NCBI GenBank assembly: GCA_963711215.1
Contig: CAVQDH010000008.1
Coordinates: 1 to 64,000, forward strand
DNA from: WHUA01 sp963711215
GTDB taxonomy: Bacteria; Pseudomonadota; Alphaproteobacteria; UBA8366
DNA: 64,000 bases
Direction of reading: 5' to 3'
Shown in pieces: positions 26,202-35,459 of the stretch (the stretch's first letter is position 1; every line of letters starts with the position of its first letter). The position numbers and the translations under genes were made by a program. The notes beneath the pieces were generated by a model. That model worked only from the letters and a program-made list of their open reading frames with translations, searched no databases and had not been told where the DNA came from.

Positions 26202-28942
26202 ATGGAAACGGGCCGCTCGCCGCCCGGCTGGAAGCCGTCTCTCACCGTTACGGCAAGACCGTGGCCCTCGATGCGGTCACGCTCGATCTGCCGTCGGGCG
26301 GCATGGTGGGGCTCATCGGCCCAGACGGCGTCGGCAAGTCGACGTTTCTCGCGCTCATCGCGGGCGCGCGCAAGATACAGTCCGGACGCGTCGAGGCGCT
26401 GGGCGGCGACATGTCGAGCCAGCGCTATCGCAGCCGCATCTGCCCCCGGATCGCCTATATGCCCCAGGGGCTCGGCAAAAACCTCTATATGGACCTCACG
26501 GTCTTCGAAAACCTCGAGTTCTTCGGCCGGCTGTTCGGCCAGGACCGGGAGGCGCGCCGCCGGCGTATCGCCGAGCTCCTGAAGAGCACCGGCCTCGATC
26601 CTTTTCCCGACCGGCCCGCGGGCAAGCTGTCGGGCGGCATGAAGCAGAAGCTCGGGCTCTGCTGCGCGCTGATCCACGACCCGGACCTTCTGATCCTCGA
26701 TGAGCCGACGACCGGCGTCGACCCGCTGTCGCGCCGGCAGTTCTGGGACCTGATCGACCGGATCCGCGCGCGGCGCCCGGGCATGGGGGTGCTCGTCGCC
26801 ACCGCCTACATGGATGAAGCCGAGCGGTTCGATTTCCTGGTCGCCATGAACGACGGCGCGGTTCTGGCGACCGGCAGCCCGGCCGCGATCAAGGCCAAGG
26901 TCGGGGCCGGAAGCCTCGAAGAAGCTTTCGTCAGGCTGCTGCCGGAAGCGCAGCGGCGTGGGCACAAGGCCTTGGAGATCCCGCCGCGCCAGGTTCGAGG
27001 CGACCAGCCGGCCATCGTGGCCGATGGCCTCACGCGCCGCTTCGGCGACTTCATCGCCGTCGATCACGTCAGCTTCAAGATAGAGCGCGGCGAGATCTTC
27101 GGTTTTCTGGGGTCGAACGGCTGCGGCAAGACGACGACGATGAAGATGCTGACGGCGCTTCTGCCCGCGTCCGAAGGCAAGGCATGGCTATTCGGCGAGG
27201 AGGCCAAGGCGCAGGACCTCGAGACGCGCAAGCGGGTCGGCTACATGTCGCAGGCCTTCTCGCTCTATGCCGAGCTTACCGTCAGGCAAAATCTCGATCT
27301 GCACGCGCGGCTGTTCCATCTGCCGCGAGAGCGCGTTCGGGACCGGATCGAGACGCTGATCGGGAGCTTCGGCCTCGCCGGCTACGCGGACGCGCTTGCG
27401 GAGAAGCTGCCGCTGGGTGTCCGGCAGCGCCTCTCCCTCGCTGTTGCCATCATTCACGAGCCGGAGATGCTGATCCTGGACGAGCCGACCTCGGGCGTCG
27501 ATCCGGTGGCCCGGGACGAATTCTGGGAGCTGCTGATCGATCTCTCGCGCAACCAGGGCGTCACCATCTTCATCTCGACCCATTTCATGAACGAGGCGGC
27601 GCGGTGCGATCGGATCTCGCTGATGCATGCCGGCCGGGTCCTGGCCAGCGGCACGCCGGCGGCGCTTACCAGGCAGCGCGGCGCGGACACGCTGGAAGAA
27701 GCCTTTATCGCCTACCTTCAGGAAGCATCCGGGGAAGCATCCTCGAAGGATGCGAGCGCGCCGCCGGTCGATATCCCGTCCGAGGCGGCCCAGATGCGCG
27801 CCGGCCGGCCCGGCCGCTTCAGCCCGCGCCGCCTTTTCGCCTACAGCCTACGCGAAACGATGGAGCTGATGCGCGATCCGATCCGCCTCACCGTGGCGCT
27901 TCTCGGCACGGCGTTCCTGATGCTCGTTTTCGGCTACGGCATCACCTTCGACGTCGAGAAACTGACTTACGCCGCGCTCGATCGCGACCAGACACCGGAA
28001 AGCCGCACCTATCTCGAAGGCTTCGCCGGCTCGCGCTATTTCCAGGAGCGTCCGCCGATCAAGAGCCACGCGGACATGGATTACCGGCTCAAGAGCGGCG
28101 ACATCACGCTGGCGATCGAGATTCCGCCGGATTTCGGCAAGGCCCTGCTGCAGGGCCGGCGGCCTGACGTGGCCGCCTGGATCGATGGCGCGATGCCGTT
28201 CCGCGCGGAGACGATCCGCGGATACGTGGAGGGCTTGCATCGGGTCTACCTCGCGGAGCTTTCGCGCCGCGCCACCGGCACCGAACCGGACCTGTTGCCG
28301 GCCGACATCGAGTCCCGCTATCGCTATAACCAGGCTTTCAAAAGCATCTTCGCCATCGTCCCCTCGGTGATCGCGCTGATGCTGGTCTTCATCCCGGCGA
28401 TTCTGATGGCGCTCGGCGTCGTTCGGGAAAAGGAGCTCGGGTCGATCACGAATCTCTACGTTACGCCGGTGACGCGGCTCGAGTTTCTTCTCGGCAAACA
28501 GCTCCCCTACATCGCGCTCGCGATGATCAATTTCCTTCTGATGGCCGCCCTGGCGCTGTTCCTGTTCGGCGTTCCGGTCAAGGGCAGCTTTCTCACCTTG
28601 AGCCTCGGCGCGTTTCTGTATGTGACGGCGACGACCGGGCTCGGCCTGCTGATTTCCTCTTTCACCAGGACGCAGATTGCCGCGCTGTTCGGGGCCGCGA
28701 TTGCGACCATGGTGCCGGCCGTCCTGTTCTCGGGCATGATGCAGCCGGTCTCGTCGCTCGACGGCGGCGCGGCGCTGGTCGGGCAGGGCTTTCCGACCGG
28801 CTATTTCATGACGATCAGCGTCGGGACCTTCACGAAAGCGCTCGGCGTGTCCGATTTATTGATGAAGCTGCTCGCGCTCGCCCTGTTCTTTCCCATCCTG
28901 ACGGGGCTCAGCACCCTGTTGCTCCGAAAGCAGGAGCGCTGA
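26198..28942 (+). CDS. Fused ATPase-ATPase-permease of ABC-2 exporter (RbbA/YhiH-like)
   Basis: About 914 residues. Two nucleotide-binding domains (Walker A 'GPDGVGKST' then 'GSNGCGKTTT'; first signature 'LSGGMKQKLGLCCAL', second degenerated to 'LPLGVRQRLSLAVAI') occupy roughly 1-510. A linker follows, then an ABC-2 permease half from ~540 with a periplasmic domain and coupling loop 'REKELGSITNLYVTPVTRLE'. Same fusion as E. coli RbbA (YhiH). Start at 26198 overlaps the HlyD stop. The separate permease next to it completes the exporter. Confidence 0.92.
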   Translation: MNGNGPLAARLEAVSHRYGKTVALDAVTLDLPSGGMVGLIGPDGVGKSTFLALIAGARKIQSGRVEALGGDMSSQRYRSRICPRIAYMPQGLGKNLYMDLTVFENLEFFGRLFGQDREARRRRIAELLKSTGLDPFPDRPAGKLSGGMKQKLGLCCALIHDPDLLILDEPTTGVDPLSRRQFWDLIDRIRARRPGMGVLVATAYMDEAERFDFLVAMNDGAVLATGSPAAIKAKVGAGSLEEAFVRLLPEAQRRGHKALEIPPRQVRGDQPAIVADGLTRRFGDFIAVDHVSFKIERGEIFGFLGSNGCGKTTTMKMLTALLPASEGKAWLFGEEAKAQDLETRKRVGYMSQAFSLYAELTVRQNLDLHARLFHLPRERVRDRIETLIGSFGLAGYADALAEKLPLGVRQRLSLAVAIIHEPEMLILDEPTSGVDPVARDEFWELLIDLSRNQGVTIFISTHFMNEAARCDRISLMHAGRVLASGTPAALTRQRGADTLEEAFIAYLQEASGEASSKDASAPPVDIPSEAAQMRAGRPGRFSPRRLFAYSLRETMELMRDPIRLTVALLGTAFLMLVFGYGITFDVEKLTYAALDRDQTPESRTYLEGFAGSRYFQERPPIKSHADMDYRLKSGDITLAIEIPPDFGKALLQGRRPDVAAWIDGAMPFRAETIRGYVEGLHRVYLAELSRRATGTEPDLLPADIESRYRYNQAFKSIFAIVPSVIALMLVFIPAILMALGVVREKELGSITNLYVTPVTRLEFLLGKQLPYIALAMINFLLMAALALFLFGVPVKGSFLTLSLGAFLYVTATTGLGLLISSFTRTQIAALFGAAIATMVPAVLFSGMMQPVSSLDGGAALVGQGFPTGYFMTISVGTFTKALGVSDLLMKLLALALFFPILTGLSTLLLRKQER

Positions 28943-28943
28943 C

Positions 28944-30071
28944 ATGCGGCGTCTCGAGAACATTTATCGCCTTGGTATCAAGGAGCTGTTCAGCCTGCGG
29001 CACGATGTCGTCCTGCTCACCCTGATCGTCTGGGCCTTCTCTTTCTCGATCTACACCGCCGCCACAGGCATGTCGCATGATCTGCACAATGCGTCGATCG
29101 CCATTGTCGACGAGGACCACTCGCAGCTATCGACGCGTATTCGACAGGCTTTCCTGCCGCCCTATTTCCGCGCGCCGAAACTCATTTCCTTCAACGAAAT
29201 CGACCCCGGCATGGATTCCGGGCGGTACACGTTCGCCCTGGTCATTCCCGACAAGTTCGAAGCCAACGTCCTCGCGGGCCGGCACCCGGCGATCCAAGTC
29301 GATATCGACGCCACGGCCATGATGCAGGCGGGCATTGGCGACGGCTACATCAGCAGCATCCTCTCCCAGGAAATCACGACCTTCGTCGATCCGGGAAACA
29401 GCGAGGATCCCTATCCGGTCAATCTCAAGACGCGCTACGCCTTCAATCCGAACATCACGAGCTCCTGGTTCACCAGCGTGATGGAGATCATCAATAACGT
29501 CACCATGCTGTCGATCGTGCTGACCGGCGCGGCGCTGATCCGCGAGCGGGAGCATGGGACGATCGAGCATCTTCTCGTCATGCCGCTGACCCCGTTCGAG
29601 ATCATGATGGCGAAGGTCTGGGCCAACGGCCTTGTCATTCTGGTCGCGGCCGGCCTGTCGCTCTGGCTCGTCGTCGAGACGCTGCTCCGGGTGCCGGTCG
29701 CCGGCTCCGTGACGCTTTTTCTTGCCGGGACGGCGCTCTATCTCTTCTTCGCGACGGCGCTCGGCATCTTTCTCGCGACCGTCGCCCGGTCGATGCCGCA
29801 GTTCGGCCTCCTCTTCATGCTGGTCATCCTGCCGATGGAATTGCTGTCCGGCGGCAATACGCCGCTCGAAAGCCAGCCCGCGCTCCTGCAGACGATCATG
29901 CAGGCCGTGCCGTCGACCCATTTCGTGAGCTTCGCGCAAGCCATTCTCTACCGGGGCGCCGGCATCGAAATCGTGTGGCCGCAGTTTGCCCTCGTGACGG
30001 CAATCGGCAGCCTCTTCTTCGCCTTCGCCGCAGCGCGGTTCCGGAAAAGCATCGCGGCCATGCAGTCCTGA
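28944..30071 (+). CDS. ABC-2 family transporter permease
   Basis: 375 residues. 'RLGIKELFSLRHDVVLLTLI' N-terminal helix, periplasmic domain with 'SRIRQAFLPPYFRAP'-type sequence, coupling loop 'REREHGTIEHLLVMPLTPFE', and four to five C-terminal helices. 'CAGGAG' a few bases upstream; one base after the fusion protein. Equivalent of YhhJ, the partner of RbbA. Confidence 0.9.
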   Translation: MRRLENIYRLGIKELFSLRHDVVLLTLIVWAFSFSIYTAATGMSHDLHNASIAIVDEDHSQLSTRIRQAFLPPYFRAPKLISFNEIDPGMDSGRYTFALVIPDKFEANVLAGRHPAIQVDIDATAMMQAGIGDGYISSILSQEITTFVDPGNSEDPYPVNLKTRYAFNPNITSSWFTSVMEIINNVTMLSIVLTGAALIREREHGTIEHLLVMPLTPFEIMMAKVWANGLVILVAAGLSLWLVVETLLRVPVAGSVTLFLAGTALYLFFATALGIFLATVARSMPQFGLLFMLVILPMELLSGGNTPLESQPALLQTIMQAVPSTHFVSFAQAILYRGAGIEIVWPQFALVTAIGSLFFAFAAARFRKSIAAMQS

Positions 30072-30127
30072 GCGACCCGTTTATCGAACCACGGTCTCCG
30101 GCGATGGGGATCCTGACGATGTCCGGC

Positions 30128-30169
30128 CAGGTCAGGCGCGCGCCGGCGTCCATCGGCGCGGCTGACCTG
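30128..30169 (+). terminator. Hairpin terminator after the second exporter operon
   Basis: Outer stem CAGGTCAG (30128-30135) / CTGACCTG (30162-30169) and inner stem CGCGCCG (30139-30145) / CGGCGCG (30154-30160), 57 bases after the permease stop, followed ten bases later by 'aatttt'. A good intrinsic terminator candidate. Confidence 0.65.
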
Positions 30170-30669
30170 CCCCAGGCAATTTTCCTACGATGGTAGGGCC
30201 GTTGGGATATCGGCGTAGAGCGGTGTCTTCACGCATCGGCGTCGGCCTAGTGCTATCGTGGTAACGCCTTCGAATAGGGCTGAGAGATAGCTGGGGCGCC
30301 GGCCGCTCTCGAAGCACGCCTCCCTTCAACCGCCCGGCCCGGGCTGGAAAGCCGTCCCTAGCGCTGGCGCCATGCCGGATCAGGCAACAGGAACGTCGCG
30401 GATGACGGGGGAGATAAACCGTAATTTCCACATTGGCTTACAAAATACGTCTTGCGCTATGTGCCGGCTTCTTGATTTATCGTTGTTAATGCGCGTCTAC
30501 AGTCCAATTCTCATCTCAGGCTGGGGGCTCGATTTTCCAGGCGAACGCGTTGCCGATCGATCGCGGATGTGTCCGGCGGTCCATGTCCCGCAGCGTTGCG
30601 GCGGTCCCGATCGCGATGGCTTCAGCATCCGAAAAGAGACGATCTTCCCTTTGGAGATAAGGAACTAAC
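30170..30669. other. Intergenic region upstream of the glycosyltransferase gene
   Basis: About 500 bases after the terminator hairpin. No gene with a recognisable product on either strand. The last ~60 bases end in 'ggagataaggaac', the ribosome site of the glycosyltransferase. It may hold a long leader for the polysaccharide-type genes; I see no named RNA element. Confidence 0.4.
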
Positions 30670-31627
30670 GTGGCGTACCTGCGTTCGACCTTCCACCGGC
30701 AACAGCCTATGCAGAACAAAGTTGTGCTCTCGAACTCGGTGCGACTTTCCATCGTTCTCCTGACCTATGCGCGGGACGAGGCCGTTCAGGGGCTGTTAAA
30801 TCATATCCGCCCGCTGATCGAGTCCCGCAGCGACGTTGAAGTCGTGCTGGTCGACAACAATGAAGATGACCGGGACCGTTCAGAGATGCTGGCGGGGTTT
30901 TCCCGCGCCAAGTTCCACAAGACGAACAAGAACCTTGGCGCGACGGTCGGCCGGAATTGCGGTATCGAGATCGCCTGCGGCAAGTACCTGCTGTTTTTGG
31001 ATGACGACGCAGTCGTTTATCCCACCAATTTCGTGGACGTGATCCTGCAGTTGTTCGATCGCTATCCGAACGCCGGCATTCTCGCCTTCAAGAGCCTCGA
31101 CTTCGACACGAAAGAGCTCGTCGTCGAAGAGTTTCCCCACACGAATAAGCGCTTGCCCGCGGACCAGCCGTTCAAGACCTTTCGCTTCATCGGCGCGGCT
31201 AATGCCGTGCGACGGGAAGTATTCGAACAAATCGGGCTTTATCGCCCTGATTTCTTCTACGCCGCCGAAGAATTCGATCTCGCCTATCGCGCCATCAAGG
31301 CCGGGCACGAGATTTGGTATGCGCCGGACGTCTGGGTCCTGCACAAGCACGACCCCGCCGGGCGGATGCCGTCGATCAAGACGGTCGAAATCAACTACCG
31401 CAACAAGCTACGCGTTGGCTTTCTGCATCTGCCCGAGCCACATTCGCCTGATCAACATGATCGCGTGGACTGGCTTCGTCATTTGGCGGTCCCGGGGCAA
31501 GGCCGCGTGGCGGAAGGTCCTCCGCGAGTTTCGCGTCTGGGCCCATGAGAACCGGCATGAGCGCAAACCGCTCGGCCGTGAGGCCCGCCGCTACATCCGC
31601 AGCTGCGGCGGCGTGATCTGGCGCTAG
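30670..31627 (+). CDS. Family 2 glycosyltransferase, frame broken once
   Basis: GT-A fold: 'SIVLLTYARDE' at the start, 'NLGATVGRNCGIEIACGKYL' nucleotide-sugar region, DxD-type 'FLDDDAVV', acceptor-side 'FFYAAEEFDLAYRAIKAG'. GTG start at 30670 with 'aagga' upstream; ATG at 30709 is an alternative. The frame shifts +1 near 31432: one extra base before 'SHIRLINMIAWTGFVIW', after which the protein runs to 31627 with a basic tail ('AWRKVLREFRVW'). Full length about 318 residues. Likely adds sugar to a surface polysaccharide. Confidence 0.82.
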
Positions 31628-31830
31628 CGGCCCTTATCGACCCGATCCGGTGCGACATTGAATGACGGGGAGCCCGGCCGCCCCGGAGGCTCTCCGCGCT
31701 GTACCGCTTGACGGTCAGGGCGCGACGACGCGTTTGACGGCGGATCAAGTAAGAGGCGAGGGCGCCGAAAATATAGTATGTGTACGCTTGCCCCGCGGCG
31801 CGGTTCGGAAAAGGCATTGGTTTGAAAGGC

Positions 31831-33087
31831 ATGGTTCAGGGCGGCTCTCGCTTCACTCGATTCGTACCGGCGCTCGCCGCGCTCTATCTGGCGGCCGTGT
31901 TTTTGGTGCTTCTCTACCCCTTCCATTTTTCATCGCCCTACGCCACGCATGACAACAGCGTCGCGTGGCCCGAGAACGCGAAGGGGGCGCAATTCGGCAA
32001 GACCGGATTGCTTGTCAGCGCGGCGCCGCCGGTGAGCCTTTACCGGCGACTATCCCCGGGCGGCCGGCTCAGCATCGAGCTTTGGCTCAGTTCCGCGTCG
32101 GCCCATCAAACGGGCCCGGCGCGGATCATCTCCTATGCCCTAAATCCTTGGGAGCGCAATTTCACCCTCGGCCAGCAGGGCGATGACCTCGTCATCCGCC
32201 TGCGGACGACCGCGACGAATGCCGACGGTATACCGAGTCTGCACGTCGCCAACGTGTTCCGTCCCGGAAAGATGCAGCACATCGTCGTGACGCACGATTT
32301 GGCGGGAGAGCGCGTCTATGTCGATGGCAAGCTGCGCGCGGTCTCGGCGACGCCCGGCGGCGATTTCTCCACCTGGGATCCGACGCATTTTCTGGCGTTC
32401 GGGAATGAGGTCAGCGGAGGACGGCCCTGGAATGGCACCATTGCCTATGCGGCGATATACGATCGCGCCTTGCCGGAGCCTGTCGTTGCGGCCCGTTTCA
32501 AAGCCGGTTCCCGCGCGGATGGGCGGGCGGCCGCGCCGGGCCTTCTCCTGGCCTTCGATTTCGCGCGTGGCTTGCAAGGGACGGGGAGCGAGACGAACGC
32601 GCCGGGCATGCTCTCGGCCATGCCGCGGATGGAAAAGCCGGCCAAGGTGGCGACATATTCGCGGCTGTTCTTTCTCTACATCGACGGGAAGATGATCTTT
32701 GCCGCCAGCTCCGCCTGGGACCTCATCCGCAACGTCATCCTTTTCGTGCCGTTCGGCGTTTTCGGCTTCGCCTTCGCGGAGCGGCGCACGCGATCGATGG
32801 CCTTGGCCATCGCGACGATCGTTGCCGCTGCGATCCTATTCTCCGCCACATGCGAGGCGCTGCAGTTTTTCGAAAATGAAAGAACGTCGTCGATCCTCGA
32901 TCTCGGCACGAATGCGGCCGGCGCCCTGGTCGGCGCGCTTTGTTATTGGTGCTGGCGTTTGCTGGGTGGCGCGCGGTACTGGGCGGGGAGAGCCGGTCCC
33001 CTAGCCGCGGCTTTCGGGGTCTTTCTTGCCGCCGGCTCGAGGCGGCGCCTTCGGGTGACTGCCTCGCCGCGGAACCGATTATATTGA
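31831..33087 (+). CDS. LamG-like domain fused to a VanZ-like membrane domain
   Basis: About 418 residues. An N-terminal helix 'ALAALYLAAVFLVLLYPF' leads to a ~200-residue concanavalin A/LamG-like beta domain ('LSIELWLSSAS', 'HIVVTHDLAGERVYVDGKL', 'GTIAYAAIYDRAL'). The C-terminal part is VanZ-like with several helices and 'NVILFVPFGVFGFAFAERR' and 'LDLGTNAAGALVGA'. Such proteins occur in exopolysaccharide loci. The start at 31831 is uncertain; 31780 is also open. The LamG part likely faces the periplasm and may bind glycan. Confidence 0.75.
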   Translation: MVQGGSRFTRFVPALAALYLAAVFLVLLYPFHFSSPYATHDNSVAWPENAKGAQFGKTGLLVSAAPPVSLYRRLSPGGRLSIELWLSSASAHQTGPARIISYALNPWERNFTLGQQGDDLVIRLRTTATNADGIPSLHVANVFRPGKMQHIVVTHDLAGERVYVDGKLRAVSATPGGDFSTWDPTHFLAFGNEVSGGRPWNGTIAYAAIYDRALPEPVVAARFKAGSRADGRAAAPGLLLAFDFARGLQGTGSETNAPGMLSAMPRMEKPAKVATYSRLFFLYIDGKMIFAASSAWDLIRNVILFVPFGVFGFAFAERRTRSMALAIATIVAAAILFSATCEALQFFENERTSSILDLGTNAAGALVGALCYWCWRLLGGARYWAGRAGPLAAAFGVFLAAGSRRRLRVTASPRNRLY

Positions 33088-33190
33088 CCTTCCAGGCCGT
33101 TCACGGTATGAACACATACGGTCGGCGATTGAACGGCGGCTGCGCCGGGCCGCGTGAGCATCGGCGTCAAGCTGACGGGAAAAGCGGGCG

Positions 33191-33895
33191 ATGGCGGCAA
33201 CGGTACAGGACGCGAAGGGCAGCAAGCGCGCGGTCAACGAAGATCCGGAGATCGTCCTCGGCTTGCTGAGCGCCATTGAGCAGGATAGCTCGGTCACGCA
33301 GCGCTCGCTTTCGAGAGAGCTCGGAATCGCGCTCGGCTTGGCAAACGCCTATCTGAAACGCTGCGCGAAGAAGGGGTTGATCAAGGTCAGTCAGGTGCCT
33401 CTCAACCGATACGCCTATTATCTGACGCCTAAAGGATTTTCCGAGAAGGGCCGGCTCACGGCTGAGTATCTCACGATTTCCTTCAATTTCTTCCGCGATG
33501 CGCGGGCGCAATGCGCCGCTCTGCTCGACGCGGCCGGCCGGCGGGGATGGTGCCGGATCGCTCTGGTTGGCGCGGGGGAGCTTGCGGAAATCGCGGTCTT
33601 GAGTGCCGGCGAAACGGTTGCCGAAGTCGTCTGCGTAGCGGATGCCAGGGTCGCTGCGGGTCGCTGCGCGGGCGTTCCCGTGGTGAAGGATCTGGCCGAG
33701 GCGCTGCAGCTCGCCGGGGGCGAGGGCAAGCTCGACGGCTTCCTCATCACCGATACGCAAGCGCCGCAATCCGCCTATGACGCGGCGGTCAAGCAGGCTG
33801 CCGCCGCGGGTTTCGCCGCGAATCGCGTGATGGTGCCCGCGCTTTTGCGCATCAAGGCGCCGATGGCGGCGCTCGATGCAGAGGCGGACGGATGA
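33191..33895 (+). CDS. Winged-helix regulator with C-terminal Rossmann-like domain
   Basis: 234 residues. N-terminal wHTH: 'TQRSLSRELGIALGLANAYLKRCAKKGLIKV' region (residues ~37-67) reads as a MarR-like helix-turn-helix with wing 'YAYYLTPKGFSEK'. From ~115 a Rossmann-like segment 'CRIALVGAGELAEIAVLSAG' suggests nucleotide or sugar-nucleotide sensing. Overlaps the antiterminator gene by four bases, so the pair is co-translated and probably regulates polysaccharide genes together. Confidence 0.75.
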   Translation: MAATVQDAKGSKRAVNEDPEIVLGLLSAIEQDSSVTQRSLSRELGIALGLANAYLKRCAKKGLIKVSQVPLNRYAYYLTPKGFSEKGRLTAEYLTISFNFFRDARAQCAALLDAAGRRGWCRIALVGAGELAEIAVLSAGETVAEVVCVADARVAAGRCAGVPVVKDLAEALQLAGGEGKLDGFLITDTQAPQSAYDAAVKQAAAAGFAANRVMVPALLRIKAPMAALDAEADG

Positions 33896-34392
33896 CTCTC
33901 TGGTACGTCGTCTACACCCACGCCAACAGCGAAACCAAGGCGCGCGAGCACCTGCTGCGTCAGGGCTTTACCGCTATCCTGCCGACCTATAAGCGCTGGC
34001 GTCACCATGCCCGAAAGCGTGAGGTGGTCGAGCGGCCTTTGTTTCCGCGCTACCTGTTCGTCGCGCTCGATATGCTGGAGCAGCGCTGGCGGCCGATATT
34101 GTCGACCGTCGGCGTCTGCGACCTCGTGCGCCGGGGGAATGCGCCGACGCCCATGCCCTCCGGGCTCGCGGAAGAGATCGGCGCACGGGCGGCGCTGGGC
34201 GAATTCGACCGGTTGTCACCGATGGACGGTCTGCGGCTGGGCGATGCGGTTCGCGTCATGGAGGGGCCCTTTACCGACCTGATCGGCCGCTTCATGGGCG
34301 TCGCCGACCGGGAGCGGGTTTTCGTGCTGCTCGACCTGCTGGGGCGCCAGGTGAAAACGACCCTGGCCCACGCGGCCGTCAGTCCTGCCTGA
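33892..34392 (+). CDS. NusG-like transcription antiterminator (RfaH family)
   Basis: 166 residues. N-terminal NGN domain 'WYVVYTHANSETKAREHLLRQG' spans the start, with 'PLFPRYLFVALD'. C-terminal KOW-type 'LRLGDAVRVMEGPFTDLIGR'. Too short and divergent for housekeeping NusG. RfaH/LoaP-like paralogues promote elongation through long polysaccharide operons. Its place beside a wHTH gene and glycosyltransferases fits that role. Confidence 0.85.
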   Translation: MTLWYVVYTHANSETKAREHLLRQGFTAILPTYKRWRHHARKREVVERPLFPRYLFVALDMLEQRWRPILSTVGVCDLVRRGNAPTPMPSGLAEEIGARAALGEFDRLSPMDGLRLGDAVRVMEGPFTDLIGRFMGVADRERVFVLLDLLGRQVKTTLAHAAVSPA

Positions 34393-34559
34393 GTATTTAT
34401 CCCCTATCTCAATGAAATAACAATATTATCCAATTAACGCTTTAGTAACCACGACATCTATTTGAGTTTGTATCAAAGAAATTGGTGTGATATACTTCAC
34501 ATGAAATAATAATAGCATTGTTTTACTAAAATGCGGGAACAATTGCCTGGGGAATTGCA

Positions 34560-34745
34560 ATGTTGGATCTTATTCGGTCGGTAATCCGCGATGAGGGTGG
34601 AGCGACGGCTATCGAGTATGGCTTGATCGCTGCGTTGGTTTCGATCGCGGGGATGGCGGCCTATACCTCGTTGGGAAGCACACTCAACGGGTTTTTCACC
34701 TACGTGAACGGTGAGATCGTTTCGGCCACGCCGGCGGGAAGCTGA
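34560..34745 (+). CDS. Flp/Fap-type IVb pilin
   Basis: 61 residues. A short basic/acidic leader ends in '..EGG', then 'ATAIEYGLIAALVSI', the class IVb prepilin signature with Glu and Tyr after the processing Gly. Hydrophobic helix follows. No cpa/tad assembly genes are in the window, so this copy is an orphan here. It stands behind a 167-base AT-rich stretch that should hold its promoter. Confidence 0.9.
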   Translation: MLDLIRSVIRDEGGATAIEYGLIAALVSIAGMAAYTSLGSTLNGFFTYVNGEIVSATPAGS

Positions 34746-34807
34746 TCGGCGTCATTCGCCCCGAACGTTGCCGGAGACCCCGGCAGCGCGATGCCAGGAA
34801 ACACTAA

Positions 34808-34829
34808 GGGCGGGCCGATCGGCCCGCCC
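34808..34829 (-). terminator. Terminator hairpin between pilin and cold-shock genes
   Basis: A 22-base self-complementary stretch (GGGCGGGCCG/CGGCCCGCCC around a GATC centre), 48 bases after the cold-shock stop and 60 after the pilin stop. Serves both convergent genes. T-runs are weak. Confidence 0.6.
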
Positions 34830-34876
34830 CTTGGCTTATATGGGAGCCCGGCATGCCGGGCTCGAATCGGCCAAAG

Positions 34877-35086
34877 TTAGTCGAGCAGAGTGAGGTTTTC
34901 CGCTGCAGACTTACCGTTTCTGCCAGCGACGAGCTCATAGGAGACCTTCTGCCCCTCGCGCAGGGTATTGAGGCCAGCGCGCTCGACTGCGGATATATGG
35001 ACGAAGGCGTCCTTCGCGCCGTCGTCAGGCTGGATAAACCCATAGCCCTTGGTCGGGTTGAACCATTTCACTGTTCCGGTAGCCAT
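34877..35086 (-). CDS. cspA: Cold-shock domain protein
   Basis: 69 residues. 'GTVKWFNPTKGYGFIQPDDG' carries RNP1 (KGYGFI) and 'DAFVHISAVE' carries RNP2 (VHI), the single-stranded nucleic-acid binding faces of CspA-type beta-barrels. The ATG at 35086 gives the standard length; extra in-frame sequence upstream is leader. Long untranslated leader sequence upstream is typical of cold-shock genes. Confidence 0.95.
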   Translation of the reverse strand: MATGTVKWFNPTKGYGFIQPDDGAKDAFVHISAVERAGLNTLREGQKVSYELVAGRNGKSAAENLTLLD

Positions 35087-35459
35087 AACTACTCCGTTCC
35101 TTGATAGAGTTTCACGAGACACGCATCCCCCGGTGGATTCGCGTCGATTAACAGGTGTCACGAATTGTTGGAGTAACTTGGCTAGGCGTTGTCGCGTCTA
35201 CCTAGATACGCCGACGAATTGTGTAACCTTAACTGGATATGTTCCTATATTTTCGCGGGTTATGCAAGGGGACTCGGACGCTGACTCGCCTCGCGATCCT
35301 TCTGGCTACCCCAAAAGAGCCATGAAATTGCCACTTCCTGCTGGTGTATCACTGTAACGATCGTGTCATGTTGCAAGTGCGAAATCGTTCACATTCGGGA
35401 GCCCCAAAACTGCCATATTGGGGAACGAATTTCGGCAAGTTGCGTTGGTACGTTGGCTC
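35087..35459. other. Divergent region between cold-shock and glycosyltransferase-like genes
   Basis: 373 bases without a supportable gene. It should hold the cold-shock promoter with a long 5' leader on the minus strand and the promoter of the glycosyltransferase-like gene on the plus strand. I found no named RNA motif. Confidence 0.4.

Noticed and set aside
30270..30300. CTGAGA motif suggesting a TPP riboswitch
   Set aside because: No GGGGTGC or CCTGATC partner elements near it, and no thiamine gene follows.
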